Shown here one piece after another: positions 11,960 through 26,587 of a stretch of 64,000 nucleotides of DNA. Made by a program: the position numbers and the translations under genes. How positions within the stretch are numbered: the first letter of the stretch is position 1; the number at the start of each line of letters is the position of its first letter. The notes beneath the pieces are model-generated. The model was not told where the DNA came from, did not search any database, and saw only the letters and a program-made list of their open reading frames with translations. Origin of the DNA: Zonotrichia leucophrys gambelii (lineage: Eukaryota; Chordata; Aves; Passeriformes; Passerellidae); contig NC_088169.1 of NCBI RefSeq assembly GCF_028769735.1, positions 47,095,229 through 47,159,228 on the forward strand. The letters run 5' to 3'.

Positions 11960-14900
11960 AACTATTGCTAAAGATTTCACACTGTCTGCCTCTATCTAGT
12001 GGAGAAACAGTGGGCAGCTTTGTGAAGTATACACTTTACACTCAGGTTAGGATTGGAACTCCTTTAAGGAAACACTTTTACTTCAGAAAAAGAGAATAAA
12101 GATTCTGGGGGGGCCTCAGGGGGTGTTATTTGGGTGTTTGTTTTGGTTAAGTTTAATAAACCTGAAGAGTTGTTACTCACTGATCCTGCCAAGATCAACG
12201 CTGCAAATCAGGTAACATTGTAGTAGTTTCTATGGGTTCATACTCTTCTCCAAAGAACCTCTTCAGGAGAAATTTCTTTCTATAAGTTACAGATTCATGA
12301 CATACTAAATGACTCAGCTATGATTTTCAATTCTATTTCATTTTTTGCATAGAATTTCAAGCTCCATGCACAATCAACTTGGGAAGCTAAGTCTTACTAA
12401 AGAGAAATCAACCTTTCTTTTAGATCTGGATAGGATTTTTTTTTTTCAATCATCATGGCTAATGTTTATGCGGTATAATTTAGGGCTTAAAGTTAACTTT
12501 TAAATTTAAGCAGTAAAGGTATTCCATAAAAGAAATTAATAAGGAGATGAAAGCCAATAAGAAATCTTCTCATCATAAAATAGATACACCAAATTCTTTC
12601 CATTAGCTATAAAGTGAACCTAGAACTACTAGCTTATATTTAATTAGCTTAAATTGCTGTGTGAGATAAGGCTGACCTTTCATTTAGCAGGGCATCTTTC
12701 CGCTTTGAACTTTTTGGCTATTAGTCTAGGTTTCATTAAGGCTTTGACAGATACAGGCTTACACATCCAGCTGTTACAAATGAGCAAGGTACACTTCCTT
12801 CTATTTTTCTGGCTAACTGCTTCTGGTCTCCATCCCTCTCTCTCTGCTGTCAAATGCCTTCAACAGACTGGATTCAGTGCAATGTCTATCAGCTTTAACT
12901 ACATTGGCTAGATTTCTAAATAAATTCCAATTATTTTCACTGAAGTGGCTCATCTCCTTTCCTCCTCTGTAATAAAGGTAGATGCTTCAAGAATGGAACC
13001 ACTAAAAAGTTGAGAACATAAAAAAGAGCAGGCAATGGATATTGAAGTGCTATGGCTAGTTAGCTAATTCTAAATATATTATCATTTACATGCATTTGAA
13101 TTCTCATAATAACCATTCTTGCATTATACTTAAACAACTAAACTAAAGAAAATTATATGTTTTCATGATGATAGACAATATTCATTCTGTTAACCTGACT
13201 AGGAAATAAGTGATTGCACATAGAGTGCTTTCATTCATCATAGTTGAAGACAAATCCTGAGTCTATAGGAAAAACTGAAAGTGTCTTTTTAGGGTGAAAG
13301 ATATCTCTTTGGGTAGAGCTGTTCTTAGAATTTTAGAGAGGTTCTGACTCGCTTAGTCATGACAAGCAAAGCCATTTAATCACTTTTTTCCAGTAAAAGA
13401 CATGCAAATAGTATCCCCCAAAATTTTTTTCAAAATACTATTTCTCATTTCTGAAAATAAAATTTGAATCTAAATATGTGCATTTGCTAAAAGGAAATAT
13501 TGTTTGAAATTGTTGAAATGTTGAATTATTGTTTGTGGGAAAATAAAAAGGTTAATGATAACTAGAACAGACTAAGATGATTTATTACTTTAAAAAATAT
13601 TGAATATACAAAGAAATAGAAATGCAGAAAAAGTAGTATAGTTTATATTTTTTTTCTGTGATATGTTACACTGTGTTGAATTCAATACAGGGTGGGGATA
13701 AAAGGAAACAGGAAATATCCTTTTGTTAATGTGACAAACAGGTAACTTTGGAAAGCTGACACAATTTGCAACTTCTTTCTTAGTTTAGGTTTCATTTAAA
13801 ACAACATGCTACTTCGCTAAGCCATTTCTCAAAGGATACTTTTACAGAAAGTGCTCTGATTAGGTGTACATGTTGTCTTTATTCCACTGTGGAGCTACAA
13901 GTTACAAATTAACCCATTTGAATGCCCCACATTTGTGCTTTGTTTAATGCAACAGAAGTAAGGAATTGTATTATATATGCTATCTATATTATTGTAATAA
14001 TATTAAATAGCCAGTGTTTGAATATTTCTTTAAAATGAGGAAAGAATTTTAAGGACTCATGAATGTCTCTGGACAAAAAGTAATAAAATAAAAACAGACT
14101 TGTAGACCATGTTCCAAGGAATTAGGAACTGAATAATTACTGTATTACTGTCTCTTAATCAAGGATGGGCAGAGCAAACTTGACTCTGTCTTTCCTTCAT
14201 TGTCATGCGGTCAGTAGATACATCATATTAAGAAGAAATGAGCTGAAAAGTTCTACCCATAAAATACTAGGCAGATCTAAAATAAAAGACTGTGTCACAA
14301 TAGTAAAAACTTCCTTTGTTAACTGAGAAGTAGACATTTCTATACAGTAATTTCTATATTGTCATCTGTGATCCATAGAATGCAAACAAACTCATTTTAT
14401 TTATTCTATTTACACAGGAGAAAAACAGATTTGTGTTCCAATCTGGTCTCATACAGTTGCTCTGAGATATTTTCCCAACTTAATTTTGGTCCTCAGATTT
14501 TATGGATTAGCAGTGTAATACTAAGCATTTGAATTACAATGAATGATGACTTTCCAACATTAAATGAAATGGAGACCCCACATCATGAGTTCACTTATTC
14601 TATAGGCACTTGATTTCTGCTAAATATTCTGGCAACAGCTAGGCAGAGTTAATCTGTTTTACCACAGAATAATCTATATTTACTGATGTGGTCCAAAGAT
14701 TTAAAGTAGATGTTGATGGGCAAACGTAGCATAGTTCACAGAGTGGAAATAATTGCTGAAAAAAAAAATAAGGTGATTTTAAAAGTGCCATGTGTCTGGC
14801 ATTATGCCAAATGTCAATGACACATTTATTATTACATCTTAGTGACATAGAAATCAAGAATATTTTATGCTATAGATCTTTGTATACTGAAGAGTTAAAT

Positions 14901-16300
14901 TGCTATCTGTGATTTTGTGGGATTTTATATTTTTATTGCAATAAATTTCAGGTATGACTGACAGCTTTCAACTTTCACTTTTTCCAAGCTAGATTTTGCT
15001 TCCTAGGAGAATAATTGATCAGAGAAAATAGAATTGTATTTAAAAACACACCTTCACAAAATGTATGCAAAAATATTTGAAAATATTTGAAGCTCTGAGT
15101 TTTTAAAAATATTTATTTTAAACTCATTTTTATTGGACATGAAGCGAATTAATCAGAAAAATTTGAATTTTGTGAGAAGTTCTCATTTTGTCTGATTGGC
15201 ATATTATGTGTGGATTAAGTAAGAAATATAGTGAGTACATTATAAGTCATCTCATAGTTTAGATTTGCTTAGCATTATCATCTAACTTCAAGAACAATTT
15301 CCCATTACCATAAAGCTCTAGCATGTTTTATATATTCAGTCTTATTTCTCTCATGCACTTATCAATCCTTTGGCATATTTTAAAAAAAGCACATTGTTTT
15401 TCTCAATGATGTTCAAAAATAGTTGTATTTCCTATATTTTCTTTTTACAGAATTCATTATTTTCTCATGTCTATAAATCATTCGTGTCCTTTGATTTTTA
15501 TGTGAGCATTCAGTTGTTGGTCTTTGACATGCATTTAAAATGTTCTCTAAGATTTTTACAAAGCAAGAAGGCTACATTTGAGGTCAAATTGATGAGACTA
15601 CCCTTTTCATCATACAGGTTGTTATATAATTGAAAAATTTATTTCCTCTTAAGCACAAAAATTAATTTAGCACTCCTTCAGTTTCCATTTTGTGTACTTT
15701 GGGCACAATGATCCTTAGCAACACAAAGAAGAGTGGATGTTCTGCTGTTTGTCATTTCTGGGAGTATCGTGTAGTTTCATGATTTAATAATAGCAAAACA
15801 CTGATGAGCCAGAATGTTTGGAAATCTTTGTTTAATGCCTTTCAATGCATATTTCCAAAGATATGACTTTAGTGTCTAAAATTACTTGACAATTTTTGAC
15901 AGTTTTGAGTGCAACTGCAAATATAGAGTCTATGTTTACATCTAGAGTCATTTGCATGTTCCATATCCAACATTTATATGAAGTAACTTTAATATTTATA
16001 AATCTTGTACAAATCACAAGGAAACTGCTGTGAACTTAAAGAGTGTCATGTTTGCATCATGGGCTGCTAATCTCACCATATTTAAGCAGCTAAATATAAC
16101 TGTATAAAAATTATATTTCTGTAAAAAATACCACATGCAAAGGAAAATGGGAAGAGGTAAATATTTAAGAAGAATATACACATTACATCTTGGGAATGAT
16201 CTGCTGCTTGGATTGTCTGCTGCCAGACTCAGAAGAATTATTCTCTCAGTTTGTTTGCTGCTGTTCTTGTTTATATTTCCAGCAAGTGTTCCAGAGATGC
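11960..16300. other. AT-rich sequence without recognised gene
   Basis: Nothing beyond short chance ORFs was recognised on either strand. Confidence 0.55.
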
Positions 16301-16302
16301 CA

Positions 16303-16349
16303 ATACACACATACACACACACACGCACACACACACACACACACACACA
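16303..16349. repeat. (CA)n microsatellite, interrupted
   Basis: An almost continuous CA dinucleotide array, with one T and one G interruption in its first half. The Cys-Val or His-Thr rich peptides predicted across it are artefacts. Confidence 0.95.
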
Positions 16350-17581
16350 GAGTCTCACAAAAAATGGAACACAGGTAGCCACATATTTTCTTGATTTTTT
16401 TATGTATTTGTTATTAAATCCTGAGCCCTTTTTGACTTTTCTTACTAATCAGAAGTTTTGCCACCTTGCAGGTGACCATGTATCCTTTAATTCCACATAT
16501 CATTCCAATTTCACATAAACTTTCAGCCCCATCTTGTAAAAAAGTGGACTTCATTTGTTCAGAACATAATAGAATATCATGATCAAAAGAGTGCCATGGA
16601 CTAACTATATGTAAATTCAGCATGAAAAAATTGCCAAATTAAAAATAATTTTCTTTCAGTTAGGAACAAGGAGATACAGCAATCTTAATGCTTAAGAACT
16701 TAAGAACAGAATGAAAATAACCCAATGACAATAATGTGATGCAGGCATGAAAATATAAAACCTATTTTTAGAATATGTGCGGTGAGCTATTTCAGGCATA
16801 GATGGTAATATATATAACTGTCTAACTTTGCTTTAACAAATCTCACCTGGTGGGATGACACTTAAATTGATATGGACAATTCAGGTCACCTACATTCTAA
16901 AAACAGAATATATAAGAAAAGGGACCTCAATCTTTCAGGATGAGACAATAAAAATATAGTAAAATAGGAAAGCTTAATACTACAGGACTGAGACTGATAA
17001 TTCTGTTCACTTCTAAAAAAAAGGTATGCAAGCTAATGAGCAATGTCAGCACTGAAATAAATGAACACAAAGAGTTCTGGTTTTTAACCACTCTTCAAAA
17101 AGCAGTTATTTTAGAAGGTAACTTCCACATCAGAACAGCCAAACAAAGATCTCAACAATTTTAAGACTGATTGATATCAGACAGCACTGGAATCCCCAAC
17201 AGAAGATAACATTTTTAATCCTATATTTTTCTCATTACAAAATGACTGTACACAATGATCTGGGTCTTGGAGAATGCAATTACATTCTTCTAAGAGAGTT
17301 TAGTGGAGGAGGATAGAGTGATCTGTGGATAAGCATTTACCCTATTGAGGATGTTTTAAGCTGTGTCTCTGCTCTAGGGGAGATTGATTCTATGGTGATC
17401 CCTACAAAGTTTGGATACAGGGTCTGACGAGATGTGATTCTTCATTTCACTCAAAGTCCAAATGGAAAGAAAGTAAAAGCAAAATAATTTAGGAAACAAT
17501 CAAGACATCTACTGCAAAGTGCTATGTATTTTTATGAATCAATGTGGTTCTTTTTATATTTACTGAAGAATTGGAGAAGAA

Positions 17582-17584
<3 letters not shown>

Positions 17585-17615
<31 letters not shown>
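17585..17615. repeat. (TG)n microsatellite
   Basis: About 15 uninterrupted TG units. It is the longest pure dinucleotide tract in the window and a likely polymorphic marker. Confidence 0.95.
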
Positions 17616-17616
<1 letters not shown>

Positions 17617-20600
17617 CATAGATTTAAGAAAGGGATGGAAATATTTGCTTGCAGAAAAGAAAAATAGATGTTTCAGATGGGACTTTTAAAATAACAGTAA
17701 TAAAACCATAATACATTTGATTGAATTCTTTGTTGTTCTTTGCTGAAAACTTTATTGATAATATGTCCTGGATTTTCAGTTTCTCTATATCTTCAGAGCC
17801 ACACTTTCCTAGACAGCTCTGATTTTAATTAGACATCTAGATAAAAGTAGAAAGTTGCAAGAGCTAGCGACTTTTTAGAAACTCTGATTCTGGCATGCTG
17901 GAAATAGAAGTACAACTGACTAAGAAACCTTTTGTATCTCTTTATTCCTCTCCTAATGAGGCGATAATGCTGCTGAAGTACACACAGGTGATTTCCAGTA
18001 AACCAAGTACATGACAAGGAAAAATAAATTAAAAAAAATATTATAATGGCTATGAATTACTAATTTCATAATGAATTTGAAAATCTAGGAATGCCAAAGT
18101 AAACTTGGAAACCAGCCAGGTGTTTACAACAGGGACTGTAAAGATCTGTCATTACTTTAAAATAATTCCAGCTGAGATTTAAATGTTTTTGATCTGAGTT
18201 GCAAACTGATTTCATTTGTGGAGTTATAGTATCTGTTTGCTAATGAAATACTTCTGCTGCTTCCTTTTTAATGGTGTGAACCTCTGAAAATGATGGATTA
18301 GGAAGAACCTTACTAAAGCTATAGAATATATTTAAACAAAAGAGTCAGCAAGATATAGAATATACTTCCTCAAAACCATCCTGAAAGAAAGCAAAAATCT
18401 CACAGAAGACACAACTACTCTGAGAAGCAGGACAATCCGTTCCTTATATGGAGAATATTTTAGGGTAACTTGAAATGAAAAACAAAGCCATTCATGTAGT
18501 CAGAAAAAAAAATCAAAAGGTACTGGTTACCAGGGACTGGATGAAACAGACAAATAAGGCATTGTAAACATAAGCATCTCACAATGCAGCTTTTACATGT
18601 GTAAGTCCCAATGCAAAATGCAGTTAGTGATGAGAGCCTGAGCTCCTAGTTAATGCATTTTAGAATTAAATCAGTCAGAATGACAGAATTTATAACAGTG
18701 GCTCTATATTTGGCCAAAGCAGCTAGGAGGAAACTCTATGAAAAAGAGCTGTGACTCCATATCAGCCCTTCACAAATGCCTAAAGAAGTGGGCTGCAGGC
18801 ATAAGTTCTGCAGCACAGAAGTTACAGCCCACAGGCTCCTCCTCACTCGGGGAGTTTGAAGGAGGACAGCAAAGAATGTTTTCTTCTTGTGTTGATAAGA
18901 CAATAGAGAATATTCTTTAGGAAAAAGGCTGTAACAGATATCACACTTGTGATAGATATATAACATGAGATTCTTGTTGCGGTGTTTTCATAGGAAATTT
19001 GAAATTCTACAATCTAAGAAAGTGTTACTGCCTGAGCTAGATGCTGTTCTACTATGAAAAACACAATCTCTTTTCCTGTTGATTCTGTCTACATTTGAAA
19101 AATAGCTACACTGAATAAAAAAAAAAAGATTGATAATAGAGGAGATGCAAGAATCATTGTCAACAATCTAAACCCATAAAAAAGAGTTCTAATTTGAGAG
19201 AATAGAGGCTTATGTTTGGTACATGTTTAGATGGAATTTCTTTAATGTATTCAATGACTGCCCTGACCTGAATCAAATCATAAGCTATTACCGCTGGATA
19301 AAACACTCCTACTTTTATTTTTCAGTCATGTCAGTCTGCCTAGTGTCTTAGTAGGAAAAATGATCATTTGAGCATGACTTCTTTCAGGGGCACAGACTGA
19401 AAGATGTAAACATGCAATAGAAGTTATTGCTATTATTTTTTTTTTCTCTCCTTTCTTTAAGAGTTAATCTAAGGATACATAGAGAAAACTGCAAACTCTT
19501 AACCCATATAAAAGTCTGCTCCATTCATGGGAGACAGAAGCCACAGCTGTTCACAATGTAAGTGTCCAGGAGAAAAACTTCTGTATCATATAGACCAGGA
19601 TAATTTAATCCCATTTCTCATCTTGAGGAAGGCTGGATTTTACCATGGAGGAGAAAAGACTCACTTTTTATCAATTAACAGAGAAAATTGTCTGGTAAGA
19701 CTTCTATCAATTTTCTTTTACTCATTTCCCACATTTCTTTTTTTGTAAGGTATAAAAAGGAAAGAGAAGAAAAAAAACGACAAACCAAAAAAGGTAAAAG
19801 ATATTATGAAACAGAAAAAAATATTTAAATTTTATAATGAATAAAATGATAATTTTAAATTAATTATGATTTTTAAATAATGAATTTTTTATGAGGAATA
19901 AAATGATAATTTTAAAAATTGTTAATTTTTATACTCTTAGGAATTTTAGCATTCTGAGACAAATATTGTCGTTAGCATAAAGATATTTTTTGTTCACTTT
20001 TTTTTTCTTAACTACCACTAATAGAAACTATTCTGCACTACAATGTAGTGATCCCATTTTTTAAAAAAAATTATTTTCAGAAATGGCGAAAGGTTGAAAA
20101 CCAAATGTATTTTGAAAACAATATGAGTTATTGGCTTCTGTTAGTAAGAGAAATGTGTTTCAGCTTGACTGAGCAAAAAGAGTTTGAAGCAAGGCCCTGT
20201 AGTATTTTCCTAGTAATTATTTGAAATTATTTGAAAAGTTAAGGAGCCAGTGATTCAGTTCTTGCTTCAGAAACAGTTAAAGTATTCGCTCTATATAAAA
20301 AGTACCAAAAAACCTCTTCTAGGCAGAGCCTGGAATCCTATAAAGCTAAAAAATAAATCTGAAACTCCTTTTCTGTTAGAAGAGTCTGCTGTTATACTAA
20401 AGATGGGCCTTTCAAAACAACAGCAACAACATTGCAGACACGTTAATATTCTGTTGGGTCTATCCCATTCTGCCTCATTTCAGTTTTTATTTAATACTCT
20501 TAATGTGCTAGGAGGTCTTAGGAATTTACTCTCCATACATTAATAATTTAAATATAATCAACACTTCATGTAGCATCTGTCTTTCTTCTATCACTTGAGC

Positions 20601-22487
20601 TAGCTTTAATTCCTCTGGCAGTTGAGTAGAGCTGGGCTTTGAGGTTCACAGTAGAACTAACTTGAAAGTTTGTGTGAAATGAAGCTGCAAAGTTCAACAA
20701 ACTATCACAGAGGATTTATTCAAGTATATTAATATGAGTCAACAGTATAGGAAACAGCAAAGTAGAGAGGAGAAACACTTTTTTCTCTTTGAAGTCCTTA
20801 GCTGTTATCCTTAGACCATGCGATAATTAGATCATAAGCTAATTGAAACATACAAATTAATTGCACTGATTGCTATTTATATGAGATGATAGTCTTTTCC
20901 TGACAAATTTGCTTTGATGAGGCAAAGGAAGTACTTGACATTTTGCCATTGAAAGTCAATTGCTCTCCTGCACCAATTAAAATGACACAGTATTTGAACT
21001 CAATTGCTCAATGAGCAATTCCAAATTAAAAAAAAAAAAAAGAAGACAATGCAGAACCTAAGGTGTCCATGCTTTTAAAACACAGTCTATCAGTGTAACC
21101 AAAATTTTAATAAGCCTAGAAATCCTTTAGTTGTCAGTGGGTTTTGGCAGAGAGTTCTTAATTTATTGGGAAAAGAAATTATGGTCTTTCAGGAAACTGA
21201 TAGCAGGCTGTAGATTTCTCCGTGTTGACAGCAGCTTTAAAAGAAATTTTCTGTGACTCCCTAGACCTAGAGATAGAAAAACAAGTAATGAACATAAGAA
21301 ACACAAAACTTAAACAAGAGTCATGGAGTAAAGTGACAAGAGCACAAATGAACTTTATCACGACTATAAACCGTTATGAACTTCTCTTGCTGTTCATCTT
21401 TCTAACAAAAGCAAGGGCAGTAGTACATTAAAAAAAAAAAAAGGCATATTATGATTCTGCATATGAACATGGATCATGATGTTCTGATTTCCTTTTACGT
21501 CAGTTTCCCCTATGCAATCAAATTTATAGCCCATAATTTGTGACTCTTCCACCACTGGTTACTTCTAGAGAACTCTGAGCCAAACAAGCTCTCTTAGCCA
21601 AATTGTTCCTTCAAATTCAACAGTCAATGTAGAATCCAAAATAAGAAATATTCACTAGACCACAATAAACACCATTTTTTCCAACAACTGTTTGTTATAA
21701 AATGTACAACCAACCCTGTAAGACAAGTCTAGAATCCAGGTTTCTATTTTGTACTGTAACAGCTGATCTAGTCACTTTCCTTAGCAATGACTTTTCTTTC
21801 ACTGTGTATTGTTTCACTATTAACGCAGGATCCTGATCTCCTCTTTCTCGTTAAACTGCCTTCCACCTTCATGTTCATTTCTATCTGTAGCTGGATGGTT
21901 ACAAGTGTTTTTGAAATAGATATCAGAGGACAGCACTTCTGGATGGGAATCACTGGTAGGCACGTGAATAAAATGGAACCACGTATGGTGTGAGGAAGGT
22001 TCAGCTCTTCCTGCAGTCAGGAGCTAACACAATGTCAACATTGCCAACCACAGAGCAGAGACAGCATCCAAAGTCACTGCCCTCTTCCTATCATCACTGT
22101 GCACACATATTTCTTTGAGTTGATGGCCTGAAGTCATGAACAGATTTTGACTTGCAGCCTCACAGAACATCACTGGGACTGCTTACTTGAATGTTTATGG
22201 CACCTTTTTTAATCTTGGTCTGCTGGGATACTACTACATGTTGAGAATTTTTTCCAGTGTTTGAATGTCCTATAGCATTCGTTGGCAATTTACCACTTTA
22301 AATAAATTTTGAATGCTACCCAAATGCAGGTCTAATTATTATCTACAAGCAAATACAAAACATCAGTGTTACTATTCCTAATCTATTGTCAATATGTTGC
22401 TGTTTATTTTGAAAGTCACCCATGTTGAGCATCTTGGGTGATATCTTTTGGGTTTTTTTCAGAACTAAATGACAAAACTTCAGTAGA
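17616..22487. other. AT-rich sequence without recognised gene
   Basis: Open frames are short. A minus-strand segment at about 21.77-21.95 kb encodes a hydrophilic tail ending in a stop, and its splice phase would fit the 30.2-kb candidate exon, but the 8-kb gap and weak sites make this too uncertain to annotate as coding. Confidence 0.5.
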
Positions 22488-22576
22488 ATTCAGTAATATC
22501 ATGGTTGCATACCTTGTATTTTTACTTACATTCAGTAATATCATGGTTGCATACCTTGTATTTTTACTTACATTCA
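22488..22576. repeat. Exact 42-bp tandem duplication
   Basis: The unit beginning ATTCAGTAATATCATGG at 22488 recurs without a mismatch at 22530, and the first bases of a third unit (ATTCA) follow at 22572. Perfect identity suggests a recent event or an assembly artefact. Confidence 0.95.
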
Positions 22577-23800
22577 ATCTCTCATTTATATCACATTAGT
22601 CAACCAATAAAGCACATTTATTCTTTGTAGCATTAGAGTACCCAGTTATTAAGACTTTAAAAATACTGGTAGCACCAGATCTCAAATTATTTTAAAATAA
22701 CTTGTGTTTTCAGCAATTATTAAGTTAGAATTATTACAAAGATTATAAAGATCTAAAGATAAAATAATTTTTTAGAAAACTTGTTCTGATTTGTATTCTT
22801 TACAGTACATTTACTCTGTTTCTGCTGCAGTTGAAAAACTACCAAAAAAATTTCTAGACATGCTAAATCATTTTTTGACTTAGACTTCATTATCACTTTA
22901 GTCAAGCCAATACATGCAGTAAAACTCTCCTTCAGATAACATATTTGCTAATGCAGCTAATACCTTGCAAAATAGTAAAAGGACCTATGAAAATTCAGGG
23001 TAAAGAGCTGCAAATATAAAAAAAAAAACGTCTCTAGATTGCAAACTCCTAAAGGATATATTTTGACATTAAGTCTATTGAACTTTTGGGTTTTATTTTT
23101 TAATTGCATGAGCTAGCCAACACAGAAATGCTGAATCAGATTGTTTTCATTCAGCTACTCTAGAGTAGGATGAACTCAAGGTGGGTGAAACCAGAAATTG
23201 ATTAAATAAAACCCTGGCACCCTGCTCTGTTTTAATAAAGCTTTAATAAGTCAACTCGGGAAAACAGATGACTCTTCAGAATCTTTGCTGAAAAAACCCA
23301 GTGTGCTTCTAGAAACATCTATTGAACTGGGCAAAACAACAAAGGCATCTTAATTGGAACTATTCAACTTACCTAACTCTCTTGCAGTAATGTGAAACTT
23401 ACTGTAAAAAGAAATAAAATATCACTAAAAACCTGTTAGAGATGAAATTGTGATTTCTCAGAGTCTTATGAAAGTGGGACTCTGAGATCTAGGAAATGAA
23501 CAAGAAGCTGCTAGACAAAACATATTCCTCAGCAGAAGCCTGATGAAAAGGTGAAGCTAAAGAAAGCCGTGACAGCTGCTTCTACTCAGGTCATGAGTGT
23601 TGGATAAAAAGATGGTTATAACAGAAGTGTGTAGAAGTGAGATTGCCATGAAATGATTTTATCAAACTTTTACATCTGACTATTATAATAGTTTTATTTT
23701 ATCTTGCTTCTATGATCCAATTATAAGAGATGCCTCTTCCTGAGTTAAGTGCAAACCAGACCATATGCCAAAGCCAATAGTATGGAGTATATTTAACAGT
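22577..23800. other. AT-rich sequence with one small inverted repeat
   Basis: TCTCAGAGTC (23456-23465) and GACTCTGAGA (23478-23487) form a perfect 10-bp inverted repeat with a 12-base spacer. No gene was recognised. Confidence 0.55.
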
Positions 23801-23802
23801 GA

Positions 23803-23892
23803 ATGAGAGGTAGAGAGAGAGAAAGAAATAGGAAGGGAGAGGGAAGGGTGCAAGGCAGGGAAGGGATAGGTAGGAAGGAGAGAGAGAGAATA
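23803..23892. repeat. Purine-rich (GA/GGGA) tract
   Basis: About 90 bases of nearly pure purine, dominated by GA, GGA and GGGA. The Ser/Leu/Pro-rich ORFs on the opposite strand are by-products. Confidence 0.85.
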
Positions 23893-24779
23893 CCATGGAT
23901 CCCTGTGCTTGTGGCATCCTTCTTCTCCTTCCTCAGTGGTGACAGTCCCCAGTTCTTCTTGAGGTACTATTGTTATACACTCCCAGTCCCAGGTATCCAC
24001 GAGGTGTCAATGCTGTAGATTAGGACCATGCTCCTAGGATCATGTCAGACCATTATATGCTCTAAAAAATTACAGATTAATGTAGTACTGAATTAATATT
24101 GAGTGGTATTAGGATAAAGATGGGTAATTGTACCCACCCTTATTCTATTCCACCAAAATAACTTTCCAATTGAAAAAGATAAAATTTCATGTAAACTAGA
24201 GCTGAACTGTATTAGAAAGATAGAACCAATCTGATTTTTCACTTTCCTAGGGTTTTGCTGCATAGTCATAAAACCTCCTCTATTTTGATCAGTTCCTTTT
24301 CAGTACATTTAAGATGTACAGAGAGCTGCAAGAGAATTTTTAACTTCAGATACTGCTTGGAGCCATGAATCTCTTTTTTCAGCAGAGAATATTATGCCTC
24401 TCTGTAGAAGGAGGAGGTTGCTCACTCTTAACCCAATTGTGGCTTTCAAATGCCGATCAGATTAAGCAGCACTTGATTAAGAAATTAGAAATACAGAATT
24501 TTTATGTAAGGATATGATAAACAGAACAATTAAAGTACAGAGTACTGAGAGGAAGAACAGTTCATCCCTTTTTTTTTGCTATTATTCTATAAACATTTCC
24601 TCAATAATTTTCTTTGTACCTTATTGTCACCATAAATATATCCATATGTTCAGTATTTATATACTGAGTTCTACAGTTACTAGATAACTTTCTTTTTTTA
24701 GGTGAATCCAGAATTCATATCATGAGGCTGTACTGAGTACATGAGTGGTCCAGTAATGGTTCACATGAGCAGTGGGTTC

Positions 24780-25110
24780 AGTTCTCTAAACACCCTGGGG
24801 CTCTCTTTTCTAGGGTAAACCACCCCATCTCTCTCAGCCCTTACCCAAATGGGAAAAGCTATATCACTCCACTGGTTTAGTCACCCTTTGTTGAACTTTC
24901 TCCAGCGTATCCATGCCACTCCAGTACTGAGGAGCCCATAACAGGACGCAGATGTGGTCTCAACAGTGCTGAATAGAGGGGAATGTTCATCTCCCTTCAG
25001 CTACTAACAATACTTTGGCTAACACAGCCCAGGACACCACTATCTTTCCCCTTGTTGAATTTCATGAGGTTTCTACTAGAATATTTCACCAGACCTGTGG
25101 TTAATAAATT
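24780..25110 (-). mobile_element. CR1 LINE 3' region, antisense
   Basis: Read on the plus strand, the landmark order is CTCTCAGCCC, then TTGAACTTTCTCCAG, CTGAGGAGCCCATAACAGGA, TGGTCTCAACAGTGCTGAATAGAGGGGAATG and finally ACACAGCCCAGGACACC. This is the classic reverse complement of the bird CR1 ORF2 end. The copy is truncated at its 5' end, as is usual, and carries frame-breaking changes. Confidence 0.82.
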
Positions 25111-26580
25111 AAAAAAAAAAATCAATCTCAGACATACTAACTCAAAATTCCAGGGTATGTCATCAATAATATAGTTGTCATATGTTCAGTAAGGGGAATG
25201 AGAAGAGTTTGATGCCTTAATAGAATGGTTTACCCAAATCACACATCTCAGGATGAACAGCATAAGGATGAGCATATCCTAATAGTGGCTTTACAAGATA
25301 ACTAACTAGGAAAGGGCAGTAAGGGGAATTCTTTACCCAAAGTTTCCTGAATTTCAAAGATTCCTGAATTGTCTTCTGTGGAGGGGTAGAACTTCTACAA
25401 GTTGGGAAAATAAGAGACTATGGGCTAGATTTCTATTTTGTGGTTAGACTATTCTCCAGAATTATAAAATTGAAAATTAATAATGCAGGAAATGATCCTG
25501 GATATCCTATGATACATCCTAGTCTATATCAGGATGTGGATCACTACCACAAGTCAGAAGATATTGATTTCTATAATATTTATGTGGAGCATGATCCTAT
25601 AGATGTGTGTGGAGTGCTACAACATCAGAAATTTTGCTAAAAGTCTCCAAGATCTTGGTTGAGAAATGTGCCATTCCTCCATCTTAATCCAATTTTTGTC
25701 ACAATTCAGTCCTCCACAGAAAGACAGAAACATTACTTTAGACTCCTACAGATAAATCTAAAAAAAAAGAAAAAAAAAAGAAAAAATAAAAAAATTGATA
25801 GAGATTAGACATTTATGGGTTCAGATGGCAGTTGAGCTTTAAATCCCACCTCTAATTTCTACCAATATTGTTCATAAGGTACAAAACTGCTTTCTGGCAT
25901 CTGGCCTTCATTACCCAAGCAGATCCATTGCCGTGCTTTAGACGTTACTGGAACTGTTTTTAAAATAAATCATTACTCATAGTCTCTGTCTACAGTGGTG
26001 ACTGTATCACTGTATCCATCTTAGGAGAGATGTTACCCCACTATGTGGTACAGTGATTCTTGTATATTTAGCTATTTAGGGCTAGCTATCTCCAGAGCAG
26101 ATTTGTGGTATCTGCGCTACAGACCAAGTAACCCTGGGCAACCAGGGTCACATGTAGCTCCTGAGAATCAAAGTACTCCTCTTTTCCTGGTAAAAGTGTC
26201 TGACATGCTGTGCAGATTATGCTATAGAAGAGGTATTTCTATGTTTTTCTTGATTTAGGATGTATTAGGTAATATAATAATGACTTAATGCCTGAAAGAG
26301 TTTTAGTGTATTCCTTAATGTAGAAAGGACTAAGTCTGGTGCTATTTCACCCAAGCTAGATTTGGAGAGCAGCACTGAAATCATCTTCTAAAACCATGCA
26401 AGAATGTCTTGGGGGAATATGTTGATTCACATTCACAGAGATCCTGGGAAAAAGGTAATATTTATTAGAAGGTGTAGATGTGTAGAGATGGAAACAAAAT
26501 GGTGATGTGAGTAGCCATAATTAGTAGCCTGATTAGAAGAAGAATGTTACAGAAGGAAATATCTGTTGAAAAGTACTGAC
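25110..26580. other. AT-rich sequence with A-rich patch
   Basis: No gene was recognised. An A-rich low-complexity run with scattered G lies at 25760-25794. Confidence 0.55.
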
Positions 26581-26587
26581 AGACAAA

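Noticed and set aside
16014..16518. ORFs on both strands across 16.3 kb
   Set aside because: They depend on translation of the CA microsatellite.
19503..19560. CCATATAAAAG followed by an ATG and a perfect GTAAGT donor
   Set aside because: The TATA-to-ATG distance leaves no room for a start site and 5' leader, and no acceptor partner was found.
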